Part shown: positions 1 through 5,072 of the stretch, piece after piece
How positions within the stretch are numbered: position 1 is the stretch's first letter
Layout of the letters: each line of letters opens with the position of its first letter
Source: an uncultured Chloroflexota bacterium
GTDB taxonomy: Bacteria; Chloroflexota; Anaerolineae; Aggregatilineales; Phototrophicaceae
Direction: 5' to 3'
Length of the DNA: 5,173 bases
Assembly: GCA_937870805.1 (NCBI GenBank)
Contig: CALMZT010001000.1
Coordinates: forward strand, 1-5,173
The notes under the pieces: model-generated
What the model saw: only the letters and a program-made list of their open reading frames with translations
What the model was told of the DNA's origin: nothing
Database searches by the model: none
Position numbers and translations under genes: made by a program

Positions 1-538
1 TGGCGGGATCGAACACCGCGATATCGGCAAGTGTATACGTTTGTTTTCCCGCAGGCACTTCACGCACAATCCCTGTCACGCGCTGCGCCTCAGTAAGAGC
101 ATAACGTGGCTTATTCGTGCGCGATAATGTATTCACTGCGCCACCGAGAATCAACTCATTGGAATTACTCGGCTTGTATTTACTCACGATAGTGCTGGGG
201 AACTGCCCATGTGTAAAGCAGTTGTAACTCGTGATGAGGAACGGTTGCCCATATTTGCGCGCAAAATCCACCAAGGTGCGCAGCAGACTCGTACTGCCCA
301 ATTGCAGCATAAACTCAACCGACACATTGGGTACCCAATGGCGGCTGAGGTACGCGGCAACCTCCCCTTCACTTTCGCCCACAATCACAAAATATTTGCG
401 AATGCCGATGCGGTATAGGCGATCCATCATCCGCACGACCAGCGGCTTACCCAATGCAGGCAGCATCGCGCGCGGACGGTTGAGTTGCGTGGAATGGGCG
501 CTGTTGCCAATGGCAATGATCACTGCGCATTCAATCAA
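1..538 (-). CDS. Nucleotidyltransferase-like protein, N-terminal part (3' end outside window)
   Basis: The visible 179 residues follow the layout of the sugar-phosphate nucleotidyltransferase (NTP_transferase, GT-A-like) fold. An AVIIA strand opens the protein, followed by RPRAMLPALGKPLV (residues 21-34), where the family has PKAMLPVxGKP. An FVIVGE strand (50-55) comes next, then LGSTSLL (80-86) like the family's LGTAGAL, FLITSYN (100-106) where a GD pair normally binds metal, and a late strand ending in AVFDP. The catalytic residues are mostly substituted: the glycine-rich GxGxR loop reads GNSAH, the PK lysine is arginine, the GD pair is YN, and the EKP segment reads REVP. I infer either a divergent enzyme or a non-catalytic paralogue; the substrate cannot be named. 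The TTG start at 538 is preferred because AGGAG lies 7 nt upstream and it gives the family-like opening MIECAVIIA. ATG at 553 is the alternative, but it would leave only a leader of about 5 nt. The gene is transcribed divergently from the HEAT-repeat gene. Confidence 0.72.
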   Translation of the reverse strand, partial: MIECAVIIAIGNSAHSTQLNRPRAMLPALGKPLVVRMMDRLYRIGIRKYFVIVGESEGEVAAYLSRHWVPNVSVEFMLQLGSTSLLRTLVDFARKYGQPFLITSYNCFTHGQFPSTIVSKYKPSNSNELILGGAVNTLSRTNKPRYALTEAQRVTGIVREVPAGKQTYTLADIAVFDPA

Positions 539-545
539 TTGAAGG

Positions 546-550
546 CTCCT
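546..550 (-). promoter_or_regulatory. Shine-Dalgarno AGGAG deciding a TTG start
   Basis: On the minus strand AGGAG ends 7 nt before the TTG at 538. The in-frame ATG at 553 lies immediately 5' of this motif and has no ribosome binding site of its own. This favours the TTG start of the nucleotidyltransferase-like gene. Confidence 0.5.
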
Positions 551-564
551 CATGTTATGTGCGG

Positions 565-591
565 ATTATAACAACATTCCATATAAATCAA
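565..591 (-). promoter_or_regulatory. Probable sigma-70-type promoter of the nucleotidyltransferase-like gene
   Basis: Reading the minus strand, a perfect TATAAT (570-565) carries an extended -10 TGT directly upstream. TTGATT (591-586) with a 15-bp spacer, or TTTGAT with 16 bp, can serve as a -35 element. Transcription would start near 558, about 20 nt before the TTG start. The short spacer is the weak point; the extended -10 may compensate. Confidence 0.55.
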
Positions 592-598
592 ATTTGTT

Positions 599-629
599 TT
601 GCTTTTTTGCGCCAACTCTTTGTTATAAT
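599..629 (+). promoter_or_regulatory. Probable sigma-70-type promoter of the HEAT-repeat gene
   Basis: TATAAT at 624-629 is a perfect -10 hexamer with the extended TGT just upstream. TTGCTT at 599-604 is a poor -35 with a 19-bp spacer. Transcription would begin near 636, leaving a leader of about 110 nt before the GTG start at 749. This start point also argues against ATG 635 as the translation start. Confidence 0.6.
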
Positions 630-735
630 GAAGTTTGATTGATGACAGAAAATGTGGGAGTGTTGAACCTCGCGGACATACATGTTGGTTCGCTCAACCT
701 GCTATATCCATGAACATCACCACTTCCGAAAACGT

Positions 736-740
736 AAGGA
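736..740 (+). promoter_or_regulatory. Shine-Dalgarno AAGGA deciding a GTG start
   Basis: AAGGA ends 8 nt before GTG 749. Neither upstream in-frame ATG (635 or 710) has a comparable motif at a suitable distance, so this site is the main reason for choosing GTG. Confidence 0.6.
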
Positions 741-748
741 TACTGACC

Positions 749-970
749 GTGACGAAGGCTGCTGCAAAAATTCTTGCTTATCACATGTCTCGTTTAAAAG
801 ACAAAAATCCTCAGGTGCGTCTGCAATCGATTCATGAGCTTCAGCAGTTAAGCGATCCTGACGCGCTCGACACGCTGCAAGAGGTATTCAAGACCGACCC
901 CGACCCCGAAGTCCGTAAGGCGGCGCAAGAGGCAGGGCGCGCGATCTTCCTCAATAACCACGCCAAGTAA
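749..970 (+). CDS. Small HEAT-repeat domain protein
   Basis: A 73-residue protein made almost wholly of a HEAT-like helical repeat pair. Residues 1-18 (VTKAAAKILAYHMSRLKD) form a basic lead-in helix. NPQVRLQSIHELQQL (20-34) and DALDTLQEVFKT (38-49) are the two helices of one repeat, and DPEVRKAAQEAGRAIF (52-67) is the first helix of the next. The spacing of Asp-Pro, Val-Arg and Ala residues is typical of HEAT/PBS-lyase-type repeats. Such units act as protein-binding scaffolds; nothing in the sequence identifies a partner, and no catalytic motif, signal peptide or membrane segment is visible. The frame is open back to ATG 635, but residues upstream of 749 (rich in Cys, Gly and Pro) do not look like a helical repeat. 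The gene stands alone, diverging from the nucleotidyltransferase-like gene and converging on valS. Confidence 0.8.
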   Translation: MTKAAAKILAYHMSRLKDKNPQVRLQSIHELQQLSDPDALDTLQEVFKTDPDPEVRKAAQEAGRAIFLNNHAK

Positions 971-974
971 TCAA

Positions 975-1006
975 CGTCAGTGTGGATGGGTTCATCCACA
1001 CTGACG
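975..1006. terminator. Shared hairpin between convergent genes, likely bidirectional terminator
   Basis: A perfect 13-bp stem (arms 975-987 and 994-1006) encloses the 6-nt loop GGGTTC in the 47-bp gap between the stop codons of the HEAT gene (970) and valS (1018). Position and symmetry fit a terminator serving both genes. The T-tracts are poor on both sides: TTGATTACTT on the minus strand, and a CTTTTA run only about 9 nt past the stem on the plus strand. Termination may be inefficient, or the stem may mainly protect mRNA 3' ends. Confidence 0.65.
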
Positions 1007-1017
1007 CCGCTGCCCTT

Positions 1018-3648
1018 TTATTGCTTGCACAGTGCGGCGAGACGCTCGTTGATCTGCTTGGCGCTTGCCTGCAAATCACTGAGCTTGGCGCGCTCACGCT
1101 CCACCACATCCGGTCTCGCCCGCGTCACAAACTGCTCATTGCTCAACTGCTTCTCAATCCGCGCAATTTGTTCTTCGAGCTTCACCTTCTCCTTGTCGAG
1201 TCGTTCGCACTCCGCCTGAACGTCCACCAACCCCGCCAGTGGCAGATACACTGTCACGTCGCTCACCACCACCGACGCAGCATTTTCCGGCTCCCCATTC
1301 GTCAGCATATCTACTTGCGACACGTTGCACAGCCGCGCAAACAGATATGCGTGCTTCTCAATCGCCTCTCGTCGGCTTCCCGGTGACACCAGCGCATTGA
1401 TCTTGCGTCCCGGCTCCACATTGTATGTGATACGCACCTCGCGGATACCGCGCACCATGTCGATCAGCACGTTCATTTCAGCTTCTACTGCGTCGTTGAT
1501 GTACGCTGCGTTCGCTTGCGGCCACTTCGCCAGCATCAGCGCTTCGCCTTCATGCGGGATGTACTTCCAGATTTCCTCCGTCACAAACGGCATGTATGGA
1601 TGCAGCAGCCGCAGCGCTTGATCGAACACGTTGACCAGCACGCGCCGCGTCGCCGTTTTAGCTTGCTCATCGCCCTGATACAGCGCATGTTTGCTGATCT
1701 CCAGATACCAATCCGCGAACTCATGCCACAGAAACTCCTGTATCTGTCGTCCCGCCTCGCCGTATTGATAGCTATCGAACAGCCTTTGCACGCTTGCCGT
1801 CAGGTTCATCACACGGCTCACAATCCACTTCGATGGCAGATCAAGTTCACTCGCTGGCGGTAGTCCCGCAGGCAGCGGCTTGTCATCCAGATTCTGCGTA
1901 ATCAGGTTCGCCATCTGCCAGATCTTATTCACGAACTTCCAGTTGGCTTCAACGCGCTCGCTGTCCATGTTGAGGTCATTTCCCGGCGTGCCGCTGGTAA
2001 TGAGCGTATACCGCAGCGGGTCTGCGCCGAATTGATCCACCAGTTCCAGCGGGTCTATCGTATTGCCTAGGGTCTTGCTGATCTTCCGCCCGTACTTGTC
2101 GCGTATCAGCCCATGTAGATACACCGTGTAAAATGGCGGCTTGTCCGTGAACCACAGCCCCATCATAATCATGCGCGCCACCCAGAAGAACAGGATATCA
2201 TAGCCTGTTTCCATCACGCTCGTCGGGTAAAAGCGCTGCATATCAGGCGTCTGCTCCGGCCAACCTAGCGTGCTAAACGGCCACAATCCGCTGCTGAACC
2301 ACGTATCCAGCACGTCTTCTTCTGCTTTCCACTTGCGCCCATCGCTCGGCGGACCATCCTGGTTCCGTCCCACATAGATGTCGCCGTCCTCGCTGTACCA
2401 CGCCGGGATGCGATGTCCCCACCAAAGTTGGCGGCTGATGCACCAGTCTTCGATGTTTTCCAGCCAGTGATAGTAAATCTTCTCGAAGCGTTCCGGCACG
2501 ATCTTGATTGCACCACTGCGCACCGCTTCTAATGCTTTCTCGGCAAGTGGCTGAATCTTCAAGAACCACTGTGTACTCAACAGCGGCTCAACGATCTCCC
2601 CGCCGCGTTGGCTGCGCGGCACGACCATGCGGTGCGGCTTGACCTCAATCGTCAGCCCTTCCGCTTCCATATCTTTCCACAATTTTTCGCGCGCCACAAA
2701 GCGGTCTAATCCAGCGTATGGACCTGCTTCCTTATTCAGCGTCGCGTCAGGGTTCATGATGTTGATGATCGGTAGCTTGTGACGCAGCGCGATCTCATAG
2801 TCATTGAAGTCGTGTCCCGGCGTGATCTTCAGCGCGCCCGTGCCAAACTCACGATCCACGTATTCGTCAGCGATGACGGAAATCGTGCGTTTCAGCATCG
2901 GCACGTAAGCCGTCTTGCCGATTAAGTGTTTATAACGTTCGTCCTCAGGATGCACCGCCACCGCTGTATCACCCAAAATCGTCTCCGGGCGTGTGGTTGC
3001 CACAGGGATGTGTTCCCCGCCTTCCACCGGATATTTGAAGAAGTACAGCTTTGCATCTTCTTCTTCGCGCTCCACTTCCAGATCAGACACCGCCGTCTGC
3101 AAGCCCGGACTCCAGTTCACGAGGCGCGGACCACGATAAATCAGCCCTTGCTTGTACAGCGTGATAAATACCTCTTGCACAGCGTTCGACAAGCCATCGT
3201 CCAGCGTAAACCGTTCGCGTGTCCAATCGCAGCTTGCGCCGATGCGCCGTAGCTGTCCTTTGATGTTGCCCTCGTACTTGCGCTTCCATTCCCACGTCCG
3301 CGCCAAAAATTCCTCACGCCCCACTTCGACACGGCTTGTCCCTTGGTCAAGCAGCATCTTTTCCACTTGCAGTTGCGTGGCAATACCCGCGTGATCTGTG
3401 CCCGGCACCCACAACGCTGCCTTCCCGCGCATCCGTTCATAGCGCGTCATCAAATCTTCCACCGCGACAAACAGAGCGTGACCAATGTGCAAATCTCCAG
3501 TCACGTTCGGCGGCGGCATACTGATGACAAACGGTTCAGCATCCTTCGGCGCAACTTCCGGCTTGAACCAACCCTGCTTTTCCCACCATTGATAGATTCG
3601 TCCTTCAGCTTCTTTGAAATCGAAGTTCTTCGGCATTGCTTGCGGCAT
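1018..3648 (-). CDS. valS: Valyl-tRNA synthetase
   Basis: Class Ia aminoacyl-tRNA synthetase that charges tRNA-Val with valine in the cytoplasm and edits misactivated threonine. The 876-residue length matches bacterial ValRS of the roughly 880-residue kind. Order: N-terminal FKEAEGRIYQWWEKQGWF (11-28); catalytic signature PPPNVTGDLHIGHA with HIGH at 54-57; VPGTDHAGIATQ (81-92); the CP1 editing domain with VATTRPETILGDTAV (216-230) and ITPGHDFNDYE (275-285); WCISRQLWWGHRIPAW (402-417); DTWFSSGLWPFS (448-459); and the second signature GRKISKTLGN (520-529), a KISKT variant of KMSKS. An anticodon-binding helical domain follows, then a charged C-terminal coiled coil (about 811-876), the ValRS tRNA-binding arm. 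The ATG at 3648 is chosen because GGGGAGGA lies 8 nt upstream and the protein then opens like other ValRSs. The frame continues to ATG 3765, but that stretch is the T-box antiterminator/terminator. Expression is predicted to be controlled by the T-box leader upstream. Confidence 0.98.
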   Translation of the reverse strand: MPQAMPKNFDFKEAEGRIYQWWEKQGWFKPEVAPKDAEPFVISMPPPNVTGDLHIGHALFVAVEDLMTRYERMRGKAALWVPGTDHAGIATQLQVEKMLLDQGTSRVEVGREEFLARTWEWKRKYEGNIKGQLRRIGASCDWTRERFTLDDGLSNAVQEVFITLYKQGLIYRGPRLVNWSPGLQTAVSDLEVEREEEDAKLYFFKYPVEGGEHIPVATTRPETILGDTAVAVHPEDERYKHLIGKTAYVPMLKRTISVIADEYVDREFGTGALKITPGHDFNDYEIALRHKLPIINIMNPDATLNKEAGPYAGLDRFVAREKLWKDMEAEGLTIEVKPHRMVVPRSQRGGEIVEPLLSTQWFLKIQPLAEKALEAVRSGAIKIVPERFEKIYYHWLENIEDWCISRQLWWGHRIPAWYSEDGDIYVGRNQDGPPSDGRKWKAEEDVLDTWFSSGLWPFSTLGWPEQTPDMQRFYPTSVMETGYDILFFWVARMIMMGLWFTDKPPFYTVYLHGLIRDKYGRKISKTLGNTIDPLELVDQFGADPLRYTLITSGTPGNDLNMDSERVEANWKFVNKIWQMANLITQNLDDKPLPAGLPPASELDLPSKWIVSRVMNLTASVQRLFDSYQYGEAGRQIQEFLWHEFADWYLEISKHALYQGDEQAKTATRRVLVNVFDQALRLLHPYMPFVTEEIWKYIPHEGEALMLAKWPQANAAYINDAVEAEMNVLIDMVRGIREVRITYNVEPGRKINALVSPGSRREAIEKHAYLFARLCNVSQVDMLTNGEPENAASVVVSDVTVYLPLAGLVDVQAECERLDKEKVKLEEQIARIEKQLSNEQFVTRARPDVVERERAKLSDLQASAKQINERLAALCKQ

Positions 3649-3656
3649 GTGTTCAT

Positions 3657-3664
3657 TCCTCCCC
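3657..3664 (-). promoter_or_regulatory. valS Shine-Dalgarno sequence
   Basis: GGGGAGGA ends 8 nt before ATG 3648. It begins 7 nt after the U-run of the leader terminator, so translation is possible only on transcripts that have read through. It settles the start against ATG 3765, which lies upstream of the terminator. Confidence 0.85.
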
Positions 3665-3671
3665 AGGAAAT

Positions 3672-3705
3672 AAAAAACCCTCTCGTCACACAAGGACGAA
3701 AGGGT
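3672..3705 (-). terminator. Intrinsic terminator of the valS T-box leader
   Basis: On the minus strand ACCCUUUCGUC (3705-3695) pairs with GACGAGAGGGU (3687-3677) around the 7-nt loop CUUGUGU, giving 11 bp with one G-U pair. Six U residues follow (3677-3672). The 5' arm is also the 3' half of the antiterminator, so the two folds exclude each other. This is the default OFF structure when tRNA-Val is charged. Confidence 0.93.
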
Positions 3706-3726
3706 GAGCTTTCGCGGTACCACCTT
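3692..3726 (-). promoter_or_regulatory. T-box sequence and antiterminator
   Basis: AAGG (3726-3723) pairs with CCUU (3695-3692). The 7-nt bulge UGGUACC (3722-3716) is the conserved T-box bulge. GCGAAAG (3715-3709) pairs with CUUUCGU (3702-3696) around the loop CUCACC. The first four bulge bases, UGGU, are complementary to an uncharged 3' end ACCA, that is, a tRNA with discriminator base A, as expected for tRNA-Val. This matches the standard antiterminator architecture in every part. Confidence 0.94.
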
Positions 3727-3773
3727 GATTCCATCAGCAAAACTTGTTTTGCCTGTGGCACTCAATAGCTGTT

Positions 3774-3787
3774 ACGGGCACACCCGT
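3774..3787 (-). other. Small hairpin in the valS leader, before Stem III
   Basis: ACGGG pairs with CCCGU around the loop UGUG on the minus strand. It stands about 20 nt before Stem III and is one of several local hairpins in the enlarged middle part of the T-box leader. No U-run follows, so it is not a terminator. Confidence 0.5.
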
Positions 3788-3848
3788 CCATATCTACTCA
3801 CACAACACACTCCAATTGTCGGATAGCTTCTGCCCTCAAGCCTGTATC

Positions 3849-3865
3849 CTTGAATACGCTTCAAG
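3849..3865 (-). other. Hairpin in the valS leader middle section
   Basis: CUUGAA pairs with UUCAAG around the loop GCGUA on the minus strand. It is immediately bracketed by GAAUUC and GGAUACAGG. Role unknown; it could be a Stem II-type element or part of an inserted sequence. Confidence 0.5.
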
Positions 3866-3899
3866 AATTCAGCCCGTTATTGCCCAATACGCCTTTTCT

Positions 3900-3915
3900 G
3901 TCCACTTCAGTGGAC
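3900..3915 (-). repeat. Palindromic hairpin in the valS leader (GTCCAC...GTGGAC)
   Basis: A perfect inverted repeat: GUCCAC pairs with GUGGAC around the UGAA tetraloop, or 7 bp if the loop closes further. It lies 14 nt from a second strong hairpin. The sequence resembles short intergenic palindromes with a CTGAAG-type core rather than any conserved T-box part, so it may be an acquired repeat unit. That reading is inference. Confidence 0.5.
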
Positions 3916-3929
3916 GTGGCTCTTCGGCA

Positions 3930-3951
3930 GCCGGAGACTTTAGTCTCTGGC
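3930..3951 (-). repeat. Palindromic hairpin in the valS leader (GAGAC...GUCUC)
   Basis: GCC/GGC closes a stem which, after one A-C mismatch, continues as GAGAC/GUCUC around the loop UAAA: 8 bp in total. It could take the place of Stem II, or be a small repeat element inserted into the leader together with the hairpin at 3900-3915. Confidence 0.5.
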
Positions 3952-4131
3952 GAGATAACTACCCAATCAAATTTTAATCTGCGTGTTGCACTTTCTAATG
4001 GCGACTCCTGAGCGACCTTTTCAGTGGCACATGCGAGTGGGCTTACAGCCAGTGACCCACATTCTCTGACGCAGCAGCGCACACTTACTTCTACTCCATC
4101 AACGTCTTTAGACTATGCAATTGATAAAAAC

Positions 4132-4160
4132 AGCATACCACAGGCATAAATGATTGTCTA
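4132..4160 (-). promoter_or_regulatory. Probable valS promoter
   Basis: On the minus strand TAGACA (4160-4155, 5 of 6 matches to the -35 consensus) is followed by an ideal 17-bp spacer and TATGCT (4137-4132, 4 of 6) with an extended -10 TG. Transcription would start near 4125, just before Stem I of the T-box, giving a leader of about 475 nt. This makes valS an independent unit rather than dependent on udk read-through. Confidence 0.65.
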
Positions 4161-4221
4161 TTCAAAAATATTTCTCACTGTCTCGGCAGTTCAACTTTTC
4201 TCTCACCTTCTCTTTTCTCTC

Positions 4222-4246
4222 CTTGGCGTACTTGGCGTCTTGGCGG
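4222..4246. repeat. Three tandem CTTGGCG units beside a polypyrimidine tract
   Basis: CTTGGCGTA, CTTGGCGT and CTTGGCGG follow one another with a period of 8-9 bp. They abut a pyrimidine-rich stretch (about 4195-4222, mostly C and T). On the minus strand this reads as CGCCAAG units followed by a purine-rich run. It is non-coding and lies between udk and the valS promoter. Confidence 0.6.
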
Positions 4247-4263
4247 TTGACTCTGCATTTTTA

Positions 4264-4291
4264 CTCATTGCTCATTGCTCGTAACTCATTG
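4264..4291. repeat. Four 7-bp tandem units, CTCATTG type
   Basis: CTCATTG, CTCATTG, CTCGTAA and CTCATTG run head to tail immediately downstream of the udk stop codon. Three units are identical and one differs at three bases. No hairpin with a T-tract is present here, so udk has no obvious intrinsic terminator. Confidence 0.65.
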
Positions 4292-4297
4292 CTTTAA

Positions 4298-4960
4298 TTA
4301 ATCCTCATCCTCCTCTGCATCCTCTACTTTCCGTGCCTGTCTCCGCAGCATACTCCGAATACGATCTGCCACCATATCAATCGCCACCAAGTTAAAGCCA
4401 CCTTGCGGGATAATCACGTCAGCGTGGCGCTTGCTCGGTTCAACGAACTGCATATGCATCGGGCGCACCGTCCCTAAATACTGCTCAATCACCGATTCAG
4501 CGGTACGTCCACGTTCCTCAATATCACGTTTCAGGCGGCGGATAAATCGCAAATCAGCATCCGTATCCACAAAAATCTTCACGTCAAACAGTTCGCGCAG
4601 CGCCTTTTCAGCAAAAATCAAAATGCCTTCGACCAGAATAATCGGCTGTGGATCGACGTGCTGCGTTTCGGGCTTGCGTTGGTCCTTCGTGAAGTCATAA
4701 ATAGGAACTTCGACAGGTCGCCACGCTTGCAGCGCTTGAATGTGCTCAATCATCAAAGCGGTATCGAGTGAATCAGGGTGGTCGAAGTTAATGCGTGCGC
4801 GTTCCCCAGTAGGCAAGTGTCCCAGTTCTTTGTAGTAAGCATCATGAGGAATGTACGCGATGTTGTGACTACCGACCCGTTCTAGAATCGCATTGGAAAC
4901 CGTCGTCTTGCCAGAGCCAGTACCGCCTGCAACAGCGATAGTCACGGGGCGTTCGCGCAT
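4298..4960 (-). CDS. udk: Uridine kinase (uridine/cytidine monophosphokinase)
   Basis: Phosphorylates uridine and cytidine to UMP and CMP with a nucleoside triphosphate, in cytoplasmic pyrimidine salvage. The 220 residues fit the family's usual 205-215 plus a short acidic tail (EDAEEDED, 213-220). A P-loop AGGTGSGKTT (11-20) is followed by IPHDAYYKEL (37-46), where family members have an aspartate and aromatic residues contacting the nucleoside. INFDHPDSLD (57-66) is the family signature, PIYDF (86-90) and ILVEGIL (108-114, Walker B-like) follow, and the arginine-rich lid RRLKRDIEERGRT (141-153) and PSKRHADVIIPQGG (175-188) complete it. ATG 4960 is supported by AGGAGG 5 nt upstream. It is on the same strand as valS, but the 650-nt gap holds a separate valS promoter, so co-transcription is not required. 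I see no convincing udk promoter; the upstream region is occupied by inverted-repeat elements. Confidence 0.96.
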   Translation of the reverse strand: MRERPVTIAVAGGTGSGKTTVSNAILERVGSHNIAYIPHDAYYKELGHLPTGERARINFDHPDSLDTALMIEHIQALQAWRPVEVPIYDFTKDQRKPETQHVDPQPIILVEGILIFAEKALRELFDVKIFVDTDADLRFIRRLKRDIEERGRTAESVIEQYLGTVRPMHMQFVEPSKRHADVIIPQGGFNLVAIDMVADRIRSMLRRQARKVEDAEEDED

Positions 4961-4986
4961 AAATCCCTCCTAAATGCTCATCTAAA

Positions 4987-5065
4987 TAACTGACATTACG
5001 TACCTGAACCTGTGAACAAGGGGTTTAAACCCCTTGTTCGAGCTGAACCTGCGTAACATCAGTTA
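4987..5065. repeat. 79-bp nested inverted-repeat element (MITE- or REP-like)
   Basis: The outer arms are TAACTGACATTACG (4987-5000) and CGTAACATCAGTTA (5052-5065), complementary at 12 of 14 positions and starting and ending in TA. At the centre is a perfect 26-bp palindrome (5014-5039) with GGGGTTTAAACCCC as its core. Between the two layers, CTGAACCTG occurs on both sides (5004-5012 and 5043-5051) as a direct, not inverted, repeat. It has no coding capacity. Terminal inverted repeats and TA ends fit a small non-autonomous transposon remnant; a structured regulatory element upstream of udk is the alternative. Confidence 0.65.
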
Positions 5066-5072
5066 AGTAAAT

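Larger units (their letters stand above)
3672..4102 (-). promoter_or_regulatory. T-box riboswitch leader of valS (candidate GUC valine specifier)
   Basis: A transcriptional T-box that senses uncharged tRNA-Val. Stem I: basal helix UUGAUGG (4102-4096) with CCAUUAG (4001-3995); an AGUA box at 4089-4086 opposite the specifier side; AGUG/CACU (4085-4082 with 4026-4023); GCGC/GUGC (4080-4077 with 4030-4027); UGCG/CGCA (4073-4070 with 4035-4032); an AGAGA-containing bulge (4068-4064); and a GUGGG/CCCAC distal helix (4060-4056 with 4041-4037). The candidate specifier GUC (4016-4014) lies 3' of the upper stem, inside the lower internal loop. Stem III is GCAAAA/UUUUGC (3752-3737), followed by the antiterminator and terminator. 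About 430 nt is long for a T-box; the extra length lies between Stem I and Stem III (about 3994-3753) and contains several independent hairpins. I could not assign Stem II or the IIA/B pseudoknot within it. T-box identity is very secure; the Stem I fold and codon are hand-derived. Confidence 0.92.

Noticed and set aside
231..542. Plus-strand open frame of 103 codons in the left part of the window
   Set aside because: It lies opposite the nucleotidyltransferase-like frame, which shows recognisable fold motifs, a promoter and a ribosome binding site.
635..748. HEAT protein starting at ATG 635 or ATG 710
   Set aside because: ATG 635 coincides with the predicted transcription start, neither ATG has a good ribosome binding site, and the extra residues do not look like HEAT helices.
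982..1386. 134-codon plus-strand open frame opposite the valS 3' end
   Set aside because: It starts inside the terminator hairpin and mirrors the ValRS coiled-coil codons; a shadow frame.
3649..3765. N-terminal extension of ValRS to the in-frame ATG at 3765
   Set aside because: These codons overlap the T-box antiterminator and terminator, have no Shine-Dalgarno sequence and do not resemble a ValRS N-terminus. ATG 3648 has GGGGAGGA 8 nt upstream.
3343..3768. 141-codon open frame on the plus strand opposite the valS 5' end and leader
   Set aside because: Antisense to the well-supported ValRS and T-box; composition reflects the opposite strand and no ribosome binding site or family resemblance is seen.
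4222..4291. Possible CRISPR array
   Set aside because: Units are only 7-9 bp and contiguous with no spacers; these are simple tandem repeats.
4298..4960. Pantothenate kinase or phosphoribulokinase instead of uridine kinase
   Set aside because: These share the P-loop fold, but the INFDHPDSLD signature, the length of 220 residues and the short lid are those of uridine kinases.
5014..5039. 26-bp palindrome as an intrinsic terminator
   Set aside because: No T-run follows on either strand; it sits within a larger inverted-repeat element upstream of udk.
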